NCBI GenBank assembly: GCA_031280795.1
Contig: JAITGF010000006.1
Coordinates: 1 to 29,668, forward strand
Reading direction: 5' to 3'
DNA length: 29,668 nucleotides
DNA from: Candidatus Ancillula prorhinotermitis
GTDB lineage: Bacteria > Actinomycetota > Actinomycetes > Actinomycetales > Bifidobacteriaceae
In this document: piece after piece, positions 15,114 through 22,749 of the stretch
Layout: the number at the start of each line of letters is the position of its first letter
Position numbering within the stretch: the stretch's first letter is position 1
The notes under the pieces: model-generated
What the model was told of the DNA's origin: nothing
Database searches by the model: none
The model's input: only the letters and a program-made list of their open reading frames with translations
Translations under genes and position numbers: made by a program

Positions 15114-15342
15114 CTATGCCACAACTTCTGAGCTGAATATGCTCAAATCTGAGATGCTCACCCGGTTTTCAGGTAGCGACTCCTGTGCCACCATAAATGC
15201 GGGCACCCCACAAACCCATCTAGCTGATGCCCTCGCTGATGTTGGGACACACCATGTGGAAACGAACTGCAAAGGGTCTTCTTCTACTATATTCTGCGCT
15301 GGATGCCCGCTGAAGACGTCTTGCAAGGTGAAACCTGAGTGA
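15094..15342 (+). CDS. FeoC-like small Cys-cluster protein
   Basis: The 82-residue frame overlaps the end of feoB. Its C-terminal part reads NCKGSSSTIFCAGCPLKTSC, a C-x8-C-x2-C-x5-C cluster. This resembles the FeoC pattern in E. coli (CLSGSCKSCPEGKAC), and the preceding region could form a short winged helix. FeoC proteins are small cytosolic partners of FeoB whose cysteines bind an Fe-S cluster or sense redox state. Start is uncertain: TTG at 15094 overlaps feoB by 20 nt and gives a FeoC-like distance to the first clustered Cys, while ATG at 15139 is the first ATG. Neither has a strong ribosome site. Confidence 0.6.
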   Translation: MGRFLRSYATTSELNMLKSEMLTRFSGSDSCATINAGTPQTHLADALADVGTHHVETNCKGSSSTIFCAGCPLKTSCKVKPE

Positions 15343-15384
15343 AGGCTCAAAGTATTTAGAAGTTAGATGCGCGAAGACAGAACA

Positions 15385-15393
15385 TGATATAAT
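15385..15393 (+). promoter_or_regulatory. thrC promoter (extended -10)
   Basis: TGATATAAT is an extended -10 (TGnTATAAT) 32 nt before the thrC ATG. No good -35 is visible. A TGTATACATGTA palindromic stretch directly downstream could be an operator, but I cannot assign a regulator. Confidence 0.65.
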
Positions 15394-15425
15394 GTATACA
15401 TGTAGTACACTAATGAAGGAGCTTT

Positions 15426-16544
15426 ATGGCACATATATGGCGCGGTATCGTAAACGAATACCGAGATTTTCTTGCACCCGAAATCACCAACACAATAGTA
15501 ACCCTCGGCGAAGGTGGGTACCCCTTGATACAGGCAGATGCTGTTGCGAAGCGCCTAGAAGATTTAATGGGCACAAGACGTGGCGTGAAAGTATACGTGA
15601 AGTTCGAGGGGCGCAACCCAACCGGCTCTTTTAAGGATCGCGGCATGACGGCGGCAATCTCTGCCGAAAAAGGTAAGGGCACCAAAGCGGTAGTGTGTGC
15701 ATCAACTGGCAATACTTCTGCTTCGGCGGCAGCTTATGCTACAGCAGCAGGCATGCAAGCAGTCGTTTTAGTACCGGATGGCAAAATCGCAATGGGTAAG
15801 CTTGCCCAAGCAATTGCGCACGGAGCGAAGTTGCTACAAGTTGACGGCAATTTCGACGATTGTTTAGTCCTGGCAAAAGGTCTAGCAGATAAGTACCCCG
15901 TAGGTTTGGTGAACTCTGTGAACCCACACCGCATAGAAGGGCAGAAGACCGCTTCCTTTGAAGTCGTTGATGAGCTTGGGCAAGCACCTACTATCCACGC
16001 ACTTCCCGTTGGTAACGCTGGAAATATTACCGCCTACTGGAAGGGGTACAAAGAGTACCACCAGGCGAAAAATGCAGGGCTACCCAAAATGTGGGGGTTT
16101 CAGGCTGAAGGAGCAGCTCCGATTGTGCTGGGTAAAAAGGTCGATAACCCTGAGACTATTGCCACTGCGATACGAATCGGAAACCCGGCATCGTGGAGCC
16201 AAGCCGAGGCTGCACGTGATGAGTCGTCTGGTATGATTCAAGCTGTTAGCGATACGCAGATACTAGATGCACACCGGATCCTCTCGGCGGAAGTGGGTGT
16301 TTTTGTTGAGCCAGCCTCTGCAGCAGGGCTAGCCGGTCTACTTGCCAAAGCGACCACTGGAGAGCTCGCAAGTGCGTTAGATGGCGCTCCGGATGCTAGA
16401 ATCGTTATCACATGCACAGGGCATGGCCTTAAAGACCCCAGGTGGGCGTTAGAGAACCTAGATGGCAAGGCAAAGGGGCCGGAAGTTGAACCAGTTAAAG
16501 TACCAAATTCGCTTGAAGCAATCGCCGGCTTGCTGAATCTGTAA
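15426..16544 (+). CDS. thrC: Threonine synthase
   Basis: This 372-residue PLP enzyme converts O-phosphohomoserine to threonine. The PLP lysine lies in NPTGSFKDRGMT near residue 65, followed by the conserved ASTGNTSASAAAYA and the phosphate-binding GNAGNITAYW. The length fits the short threonine synthase type common in actinobacteria rather than the 430-500 residue forms. AAGGAG lies 5 nt before the ATG. It has its own promoter and converges on the C1 peptidase gene. No metA/hom/thrB gene is nearby. Confidence 0.93.
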   Translation: MAHIWRGIVNEYRDFLAPEITNTIVTLGEGGYPLIQADAVAKRLEDLMGTRRGVKVYVKFEGRNPTGSFKDRGMTAAISAEKGKGTKAVVCASTGNTSASAAAYATAAGMQAVVLVPDGKIAMGKLAQAIAHGAKLLQVDGNFDDCLVLAKGLADKYPVGLVNSVNPHRIEGQKTASFEVVDELGQAPTIHALPVGNAGNITAYWKGYKEYHQAKNAGLPKMWGFQAEGAAPIVLGKKVDNPETIATAIRIGNPASWSQAEAARDESSGMIQAVSDTQILDAHRILSAEVGVFVEPASAAGLAGLLAKATTGELASALDGAPDARIVITCTGHGLKDPRWALENLDGKAKGPEVEPVKVPNSLEAIAGLLNL

Positions 16545-16604
16545 GATGTGTATGTCAGATGAGCAGTGAGCGGGTTGAAGCGCGGTCTGCATTACGCATC
16601 TGCA

Positions 16605-18011
16605 TTATGCAAGGGCACCCATTGGGTCCCATGCTGGGAGGATGTAGTCAAACTCCCCACTACTTAGATACTTTTCATAGGCAGCACGTAGCTCTGGGGT
16701 GAGCAATGATTTGTGTACTGCCACCTCAAACATATACTCGTCAAACCAGCTGTCGAGCATAGTGTAAAACCCTTTATCACCACTATCTTCACCCCAGGAG
16801 TTCTCCACTCGCCAGCGCCAAGGAATGCCACTTTCATCAAGGTCGACACCTGTAAAAAGCATTGCATGCGTCATTGCAGAGTCTTGAAATGAAACGCGCT
16901 GCCCTTTGGTGCTACTTAAATCCACACCGTGCACATCTGAGTAGCGGAAAAGCTCACTACCCCACAACCCGAGCGACCTCAACATCTGTGGCTTAACGTC
17001 ACACCCCATCCAAACTGGTTCAGCTTCTAACTGGCCGTTGCCCTGGAGAGCATCGACTGTCAGACGCTTCATCGTCTGGGTGTCGCTATTCAAATAGAGC
17101 ACCTTATCGCCTTCTAAGACATTGCCAAGATGCTCGATACTGATGCTGGTGTTTTTTCTGTGGTGCTCGCGCGGATCGTCCACCAGGCAGACATAATCTT
17201 CTAGGTTTAAGGTTAGAAACTGCTTCATAAATTCTACACCAGTGATTTTACTCACCTTAGCAAACCCCCCCGAATCTTTGCGCCACTGGAAGTCGAACTG
17301 CGATGGAGGTGTTCCTAAGTGTAGGGCTAATATACGGTAAACATCGCGAAGTGTTTGGTGCACTATGTTTTTAGCATCAACACCTTCCTTGACGACCTCG
17401 CTAGCACGTTTGCGCAGCAAGGTTCTCAAAATAGTGTTCATTCGCAAAGTGCTGCTAGATGAAACAGTTTCTGGCATAGCGTCTTTAGGGACGACACCGT
17501 ACTTCTTGTACACATTTACTGCCATGTTCCACTGTCCGCCATCACCAAGCAAAGATTGCAGCAAAAATGAAGACTCGCGCGTTAAAGTGATGCCATCGGG
17601 CTCAAAAAACAAACTACTACGGTGCAAGCTCAGAACGCTCTGCAGAAAATAATTTGCCCGCTCAAACTTATCCCAAAACATGGCGTAGTTTTGAGAGAGC
17701 TCAAATGACTTGCCACCATTTTGGCGTTCCGCACTTGAAGTATACTCCAGATTCTTAGACATATTGAAACGAATTAGGTTAAGTGAGGAGAACAGCCAAC
17801 ACCTTCCGGATTGCTTTTGGCTAGTCGCCCCCCAATTATCGAGCCGAACTTGAACTGCCGAGCGAGATTGCATGGCAGAGTTCGCCATTTTAGCATCAAG
17901 TGCCACAGCATCCACACCATTTTCTACAATAGCATTTTGCAGAGTGCGAGCAAAAGTATCATTTTCGAATTCACTCCGAAAACTCGCAATGTCATCTAGA
18001 CGTATCTCTAT
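16605..18011 (-). CDS. pepC: C1-family aminopeptidase (PepC / bleomycin hydrolase type)
   Basis: This cytosolic cysteine aminopeptidase has about 468 residues. The catalytic Cys lies in QKQSGRCWLFSSLN (residue about 71), the His in MTHAMLFTG (about 381) and the Asn in RVENSWGED (about 403). The C-terminus AWDPMGALA matches the family end that projects into the active site. The start is unclear. A -10 box (TACAAT, 18023-18018) is followed after 6 nt by ATA at 18011, at the same place where sepH has ATG. The only canonical start codon is GTG at 18029, which would overlap this -10 box. I used 18011 because homologous sequence begins there. Confidence 0.88.
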   Translation of the reverse strand: MEIRLDDIASFRSEFENDTFARTLQNAIVENGVDAVALDAKMANSAMQSRSAVQVRLDNWGATSQKQSGRCWLFSSLNLIRFNMSKNLEYTSSAERQNGGKSFELSQNYAMFWDKFERANYFLQSVLSLHRSSLFFEPDGITLTRESSFLLQSLLGDGGQWNMAVNVYKKYGVVPKDAMPETVSSSSTLRMNTILRTLLRKRASEVVKEGVDAKNIVHQTLRDVYRILALHLGTPPSQFDFQWRKDSGGFAKVSKITGVEFMKQFLTLNLEDYVCLVDDPREHHRKNTSISIEHLGNVLEGDKVLYLNSDTQTMKRLTVDALQGNGQLEAEPVWMGCDVKPQMLRSLGLWGSELFRYSDVHGVDLSSTKGQRVSFQDSAMTHAMLFTGVDLDESGIPWRWRVENSWGEDSGDKGFYTMLDSWFDEYMFEVAVHKSLLTPELRAAYEKYLSSGEFDYILPAWDPMGALA

Positions 18012-18017
18012 ACCTCT

Positions 18018-18026
18018 ATTGTACCA
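18018..18026 (-). promoter_or_regulatory. Extended -10 promoter for the C1 peptidase
   Basis: On the minus strand TGGTACAAT is an extended -10 (TGnTACAAT). It is the mirror image of the sepH promoter across the intergenic region; the two share TGTGGTACAATAGAG. Confidence 0.55.
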
Positions 18027-18222
18027 CACTTTGAGCTAGTGTGCGGGTTCCCCGCACACGTAGCGAAAAGTGATACCTGTTTTAGGTAGTTTTCAAAATG
18101 CTTTGAAAACGGCAACCGAAAACAAGTGTTACGCTATTAATATGTCAAAATGCAGAGCATTTTTCCTTATCTGTACCACACTTTGAGCTAGTGTGCGGGT
18201 TCCCCGCACACGTAGCGAAAAG
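18020..18222. repeat. Two perfect 51-bp direct repeats with a 9-bp hairpin
   Basis: The same 51 bp occurs at 18020-18070 and 18172-18222. Each copy contains GTGTGCGGG and CCCGCACAC as a perfect 9-bp stem with a TTC loop. Between them a second hairpin, GTTTTCAAA-ATGC-TTTGAAAAC, lies at 18090-18111. The 210-bp stretch separates two divergent genes and holds no ORF of note. The repeat could be a regulatory site shared by both genes or a mobile repeat. Confidence 0.85.
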
Positions 18223-18225
18223 ATG

Positions 18226-18234
18226 TGGTACAAT
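18226..18234 (+). promoter_or_regulatory. sepH promoter giving a leaderless mRNA
   Basis: TGGTACAAT is an extended -10 box. Exactly 6 nt (AGAGTT) separate it from the sepH ATG at 18241, so transcription should begin at the start codon. Confidence 0.75.
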
Positions 18235-18240
18235 AGAGTT

Positions 18241-19419
18241 ATGAAAGAGTTGCAACTTGTAGAAGTTGATGTAAAGAAATTGGGTCTGGTCCTTGAAGAC
18301 GATAAGGGGCAGCAATACTTCGTAGCGTATTCAAAACAAATTCACGCTGCTAGCACCGACCTTGCCATCACTTCTTCAACTAACAGCCGCATTGCTGACA
18401 AAACGTCCAAATCTTCTGACCTATCTCCGCGTGAAATTCAGCAGCGGGTACGCTCAGGCATGAGCGCAAAAGAAATCGCCGATCGCTTCAACGTCGCCCT
18501 TGAAAAGGTCTTGCGTTACTCTGTACAAGTTGAGCGAGAAAAGGCCATCATAATTGAGCAATTCCAGCATCTACCTGCTAGGCTCGAAAAGAAAGGTTTA
18601 AGCCTGCTTGAAGTGGTCAATGAGTACTTCGACGAAAACGACATCGATCGTAAAAGCGTAAAGTGGCTGTCGCTTCGCAATGGACGAGACCCTTGGATAA
18701 TCCGTCTATACTTCCACAAAGGCACTGCCAACCTGCATGCCACCTGGTCTTGGGATCCAAAAGAGCTTGTCATTTCAGAAGATGACTTGATCGCTCGTGA
18801 AATCACCAAATACTACGAGGATGCTAAACCAGACGAAGAAATCACGCACTTGGGTAAAACGCCTAAGCGCACGCCTGAAATCACTGCTAATGAGTATAAC
18901 CCCAAACTGATAAATATTTCAAATTCGATGCGTCTGCGTGAGCTTAAAAAATTGCGCGATGAGCTTGACCAGGACTTAAAGGCTGTGCATGATATAAATG
19001 TACAAAATGCCACCCCTGAAAAAAGTGTTGCAAAAAATGCCACTAAAGCTACTGGCACCCCCCAGGCAGGCACCACAGAAAAAATCTCCAAAAGTAATGT
19101 CGAGGAAGACAAGCCTCTAAAACCGCAGCTCAAAGTCATCAGTAATGACGAGAATAGCACTGCATCTACAGGTATAAAGGCAGATGGGTCACGTGATGAT
19201 GGAATTTCTGGGAATAAAAACAAGGGCAGTGTAGTTAAGAAGGTGGAAGCAGGTAGCAATGAAGATTCTGCAAGCACCATTCGAGACCGGAATGTCACTG
19301 GCAAGCTCCGGGCAAAGATTGGCAAAGCTCGGAGTCAAAAGCGCAAAAATGTACCTGCTTGGGACGAAGTGATGATCAGTAGCTTTGAAGAAGGCGATGA
19401 TCAAAATGACGATTCTTGA
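18241..19419 (+). CDS. sepH: Septation protein SepH (DUF3071)
   Basis: This 392-residue homologue of the actinobacterial FtsZ-regulating protein SepH starts with the DUF3071 pattern MKELQLVEVDVKKLGLVLED. A helix-turn-helix-like segment (LSPREIQQRVRSGMSAKEIA, residues about 62-81) and a conserved KWLSLRNGRDPWIIRLYF region follow. From about residue 215 the sequence is charged, low in complexity and probably disordered, ending in a basic KARSQKRKN patch and an acidic tail. SepH is known to stimulate FtsZ assembly. ATG at 18241 is chosen because the -10 box ends 6 nt before it. It leads the DUF4193-dut-OB-fold group. Confidence 0.85.
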   Translation: MKELQLVEVDVKKLGLVLEDDKGQQYFVAYSKQIHAASTDLAITSSTNSRIADKTSKSSDLSPREIQQRVRSGMSAKEIADRFNVALEKVLRYSVQVEREKAIIIEQFQHLPARLEKKGLSLLEVVNEYFDENDIDRKSVKWLSLRNGRDPWIIRLYFHKGTANLHATWSWDPKELVISEDDLIAREITKYYEDAKPDEEITHLGKTPKRTPEITANEYNPKLINISNSMRLRELKKLRDELDQDLKAVHDINVQNATPEKSVAKNATKATGTPQAGTTEKISKSNVEEDKPLKPQLKVISNDENSTASTGIKADGSRDDGISGNKNKGSVVKKVEAGSNEDSASTIRDRNVTGKLRAKIGKARSQKRKNVPAWDEVMISSFEEGDDQNDDS

Positions 19420-19430
19420 GAGGAGAAACT

Positions 19431-19745
19431 ATGTCAGACGAAGAGCTGGTAAATGTAGAAATAATTGAAGATGAATTTAAGGAGGCCGTTGAAACGTCGT
19501 CGGCAGCCGATAAAGTTAGCCGTGCGACAAAGTCTATCGCGAGCAATTTGATGGACGACATCGATATTGATAACGCTGATATCGGCGATCTGCCAGGTGC
19601 TATCATACACGAAGAGATTGAAGCGAACATTTTGCCTGAACAAGATGATGAATTCACATGTCAAGAGTGCTTCTTGGTACGTCATCGCTCACTGATTAGT
19701 GATAAGGCTACCAAAACGCACCGCATTTGCAAGGAATGTGCGTGA
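19431..19745 (+). CDS. DUF4193 domain protein
   Basis: This 104-residue protein of unknown function is found next to dut across Actinomycetes. The C-terminal zinc-ribbon-like end has two Cys pairs: TCQECFLVRHRS and RICKECA. The N-terminal half is acidic (DEELVNVEIIEDEF). AGAGGAG precedes the ATG, 11 nt after sepH. The stop overlaps the dut GTG in GTGA. Confidence 0.85.
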   Translation: MSDEELVNVEIIEDEFKEAVETSSAADKVSRATKSIASNLMDDIDIDNADIGDLPGAIIHEEIEANILPEQDDEFTCQECFLVRHRSLISDKATKTHRICKECA

Positions 19746-20173
19746 CTAACGTACTGATTCAGCGCATTGCTGACGTGCAGATACCAAGCTATGCCAACGC
19801 TGGCGATGCTGGAGCAGACCTGCAATGCGTGGAAGATTTCACGCTCTTGCCAGGTGAGCGCAAATTGGTCGGCACCGGGGTTAAAATCGCTCTAGAGCCG
19901 GGTTTTGTCGGACTTCTTCACCCTCGCTCAGGCTTGGCCGCGAAACATGGAGTCACAATTGTGAACGCTCCGGGCACAATCGACGCTGGGTACCGTGGGG
20001 AGATAAAGGTTTGCCTGCTCAACACTGATGCCAACTCCCCTGTGCAATTTTCCGCCGGTGACCGCATCGCCCAATTAGTTATACAACGCTTTGAGAAAGC
20101 CGATTTCCTAGAAGTTGGCGAACTCCCAGAAGCTGCTAGAGGAGAGTCAGGTTTTGGTTCAAGCGGAAAGTAG
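19742..20173 (+). CDS. dut: dUTP diphosphatase (dUTPase)
   Basis: This 143-residue trimeric enzyme hydrolyses dUTP to dUMP, keeping uracil out of DNA and supplying thymidylate synthesis. All five motifs are present: GDAGADL, LLHPRSGLAAKHG, GTIDAGYRGEIKV, GDRIAQLVIQ and the C-terminal arm RGESGFGSSGK. I chose the GTG at 19742 because AAGGA precedes it by 6 nt and it overlaps the previous stop; the frame runs 5 codons upstream without support. Confidence 0.95.
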   Translation: MTNVLIQRIADVQIPSYANAGDAGADLQCVEDFTLLPGERKLVGTGVKIALEPGFVGLLHPRSGLAAKHGVTIVNAPGTIDAGYRGEIKVCLLNTDANSPVQFSAGDRIAQLVIQRFEKADFLEVGELPEAARGESGFGSSGK

Positions 20174-20432
20174 TCCTAAGGATTACCAAGACTTCACCGG
20201 GCACGTCGAGTCGATTCTGTATTTCAACCCGCGCGAAGCTGTTCAGTTCGAGGTAGTGGTTAAGGGTGAGGGCGGTTTTGAAAAAAAGGTACGCTTGAAG
20301 TGGCTTGGTCAGCGTAATATCTCCGGTATTAACTTAGGCTCTAAGCTTCACGTCCAAGGTAGTTTAGTCTCTACTCAGGACTCCAATTTGCCGACGATTT
20401 TCAACCCAAAATATGATTTAATATCTGCCTAA
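20154..20432 (+). CDS. OB-fold nucleic-acid-binding-like protein
   Basis: This 92-residue protein resembles the small OB-fold protein encoded downstream of dut in Mycobacterium. It has GHVESILYFNP, VRLKWLGQRNISGINLGSKLHVQG and a final FNPKYDLI, where the family reads as W-L-G-R-R and N-P-Y-L. The TTG at 20154 is taken as start because GGAGAG lies 9 nt upstream; the start overlaps the dut end by 20 nt. Its stop overlaps the era stop on the other strand. Function is unknown. Confidence 0.7.
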   Translation: MVQAESSPKDYQDFTGHVESILYFNPREAVQFEVVVKGEGGFEKKVRLKWLGQRNISGINLGSKLHVQGSLVSTQDSNLPTIFNPKYDLISA

Positions 20433-21343
20433 AAACCGAACTTTTGGAGCAGTTTGGTATCTTGCTGCCAGTTCTTGGCCACTTTTACCTGCAAGTTCAA
20501 GTGTACTTCATTACCAAGAATCTCCCGAGCTACCCGCGTAGAGCCTTTACGAATTTGCTTAATATTTTCCCCGCCTTTACCTAAGATGATGCCTTTTTGG
20601 GAGTCCCGCTCGACATAGAGGTTGACATATACCACATCTTCAACCTTTTCTACCACTTGCACCACCAGTGAATGCGGTAACTCTTGCTGTAGTCTTGACA
20701 GTGCCGCTTCTCGAACCGCTTCTGCCACCATCGACTGCCACGACTCATCTGTCAACGTTTCGCTATCGTAGAGGAAGTCACTTTCAGGCAATGCTTCGAC
20801 TAACACCCGCACTAGCTCATCAAGGTTGTTGTCCTTGGCTGCCGAAAGTGGTATAATATGATCAAAGTGATACTTTTCCTGAAGGAGTCCTAGTCGTTCG
20901 ATTAGTGCTTGTGGTTTGACTTTGTCTATTTTTGTCACCACTGCGTAGAGCTTGATGCGTTTGGAGGCAATTTGCTTTGCATGTTTAAGGATGAACTCAT
21001 CTCCTGGACCCATTTTCTCGTCTGCAGGTGTCAGGAAGAGCAAAACGTCTACTTGGCTCAGCTGCTCGTCAGTGATGGCATTCAGGCGCTTGCCGAGCAG
21101 CGTGCGCGGTCGATGTATCCCAGGCGTGTCAACGAAGATGATCTGATAATCATCGCGAGTCAAAATGCCACGAATAGCTTTACGAGTCGTTTCAGGCCGG
21201 TTTGAAACAATGGAAATACTCGCGTTCAGAAGTGCGTTAAGTAGTGTGGACTTCCCAACGTTTGGGCGCCCCATTAGAGCTACAAAACCGCAGCGCGTAT
21301 CACACCTCTGCTTCGCTTGGTGTACTTCTAGTGACGCGCACAC
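20429..21343 (-). CDS. era: GTPase Era
   Basis: This essential GTPase helps mature the 30S subunit and binds the 16S rRNA 3' end. The G domain has GRPNVGKS, DTPG and TKID. The C-terminal KH domain carries GIILGKGGENIKQIRKGSTRVARE. It overlaps corC. The GTG start at 21343 gives 304 residues with an unusual 18-residue lead before GFVALMGRPN. A better-placed ribosome site (GAGG, 6 nt gap) stands before ACG at 21298, which would give a normal short lead. The order ybeY-corC-era is a familiar actinobacterial cluster. Confidence 0.94.
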   Translation of the reverse strand: MCASLEVHQAKQRCDTRCGFVALMGRPNVGKSTLLNALLNASISIVSNRPETTRKAIRGILTRDDYQIIFVDTPGIHRPRTLLGKRLNAITDEQLSQVDVLLFLTPADEKMGPGDEFILKHAKQIASKRIKLYAVVTKIDKVKPQALIERLGLLQEKYHFDHIIPLSAAKDNNLDELVRVLVEALPESDFLYDSETLTDESWQSMVAEAVREAALSRLQQELPHSLVVQVVEKVEDVVYVNLYVERDSQKGIILGKGGENIKQIRKGSTRVAREILGNEVHLNLQVKVAKNWQQDTKLLQKFGF

Positions 21344-22202
21344 TCGTGATGTGCTTCCGTCGTCCAGAAGTGCCTTCAGCTTTCAACTCTAGACCAGATA
21401 TGCTTGCATGCGACCCTTTGATGGCGACTTTACCAATCTCGCGGGTTAGGAGCCCTAAAACAGTATCGACATCATCGTGTTCAATCTGAACCCCGAAGAG
21501 CTCTTCAAGGTCAGAGATAAGATAACGCGCTGGTAGCAAACAGCTGGCGACTTGGGCATCATCAGTGTAAACCAGCTCCAAATCCTCCTCCGCAGTTGAG
21601 TCGTGCTCATCGTCAAGCTCACCGACAATCTCTTCTAAAGTATCCTCAAGCGTAACTAAACCTGCCACACCACCGTACTCATCGATTACGAGGGCGATGT
21701 GTTGGCGCTCTTCTTGCATACTGCGAAAGAGGTCGTCTACCGGCTTTGTTTCAGGCACGAACATCACTTCGCGCACCAAAGTCTTGATCGGCTCTTTTTC
21801 GCTAGCACTTTTTATGTGTATCGCTTCGACAAGGTCTTTGAAATATGCTACGCCGAGCACTTCGTCAGCAGAATCACCAAGCACTGGAATGCGTGAAAAC
21901 CCTGAGCGGATGAAGAGTTTTAGCGCACTACCGTAGGTTTCGTCATCGCTAAGAGTAATCATATCTGTACGCGGTACCATAACTTCCCGAGCGATCATAT
22001 CGCCGAACTCAAGGGCAGATTTGAGCATCTTACGGTCAGCTTCTTCAATGCCTTTAGCAGTGTCGATTGTAGTGCCAATATCACTAGAGTCGCGGTATTT
22101 CCGAAGGCGTTTTAGCGAAGAGAACAGTGCAAACGCTAGGGCAAGCGAAGTGCACAGACTAAACACGACTACTAACGTCAACGCAGGAGGCAATCCGTTC
22201 AT
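21300..22202 (-). CDS. CorC/HlyC-type CBS domain protein, single TM
   Basis: This 300-residue protein belongs to the hemolysin-C/CorC family linked to Mg/Co efflux. It has one N-terminal membrane segment ([20 protein letters not shown]), then [15 protein letters not shown] opening a CBS pair, [28 protein letters not shown], and a C-terminal transporter-associated domain ([15 protein letters not shown]). The three- to four-helix DUF21 domain usual in actinobacterial members is missing, so it resembles short CorC with an added anchor. The ATG is 13 nt after the ybeY stop, with only a weak ribosome site. Confidence 0.88.
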   Translation of the reverse strand: MNGLPPALTLVVVFSLCTSLALAFALFSSLKRLRKYRDSSDIGTTIDTAKGIEEADRKMLKSALEFGDMIAREVMVPRTDMITLSDDETYGSALKLFIRSGFSRIPVLGDSADEVLGVAYFKDLVEAIHIKSASEKEPIKTLVREVMFVPETKPVDDLFRSMQEERQHIALVIDEYGGVAGLVTLEDTLEEIVGELDDEHDSTAEEDLELVYTDDAQVASCLLPARYLISDLEELFGVQIEHDDVDTVLGLLTREIGKVAIKGSHASISGLELKAEGTSGRRKHITSVRVTRSTPSEAEV

Positions 22203-22215
22203 GATGATAACCCGC

Positions 22216-22749
22216 TCATGATGGTAGTCCTTTAATGGTGACCTCAGAAAGCTCTAAAGTGTCGCGATTCGCGATATACCCTAGCAGCAATTGGCGCTGT
22301 AGATCGAACATCTGCTTTCGCTCATCCGCTTTCGCGTGATCATAGCCTAGCAGATGTAAAATGCCGTGCACAGCTAGCAGTAGCATCTCCTCGTGTGCGG
22401 TATGACCAGTGCCGATCGCCTGCTTAGATGCCACCTCTGGGCAAATCGCAATATCTCCAAGGCAAAGGTCGAGTACAGGGGTTTCCCCACGAAGTGACGT
22501 CGCGTCGACCCGATTGCCTAATATCCCTGGAGTAAGCTCATCGATAGGGAAGCTCATCACATCAGTTGGCCCGTCTAACCCCATCCATTGCTTATGCAAC
22601 CGTGCCATCTCCTCAGGTGTGTTAAACACGATGGTAAGATCAGCTAGCAAATCCACACGCATCTGGGTGAAAACATGCTTTGCAAGCGCAACGAACTCCG
22701 ACTCGTCAATCGCGGAGAAATCCGATTCATTTATAACTTCGATACTCAA
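22216..22749 (-). CDS. ybeY: Endoribonuclease YbeY
   Basis: This 177-residue metal-dependent RNase acts in 16S rRNA maturation and ribosome quality control. The zinc motif is intact: AVHGILHLLGYDH. The substrate region GPTDVMSFPID is also present. The start is TTG at 22749, overlapping the dapB stop in TTGA. The GGAGG upstream is about 16 nt away, so translation probably depends on coupling to dapB. Confidence 0.93.
   Translation of the reverse strand: MSIEVINESDFSAIDESEFVALAKHVFTQMRVDLLADLTIVFNTPEEMARLHKQWMGLDGPTDVMSFPIDELTPGILGNRVDATSLRGETPVLDLCLGDIAICPEVASKQAIGTGHTAHEEMLLLAVHGILHLLGYDHAKADERKQMFDLQRQLLLGYIANRDTLELSEVTIKGLPS

Noticed and set aside
15394..15425. A riboswitch or T-box before thrC
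   Set aside because: The leader is only about 25 nt between the probable transcription start and ATG, too short for either.
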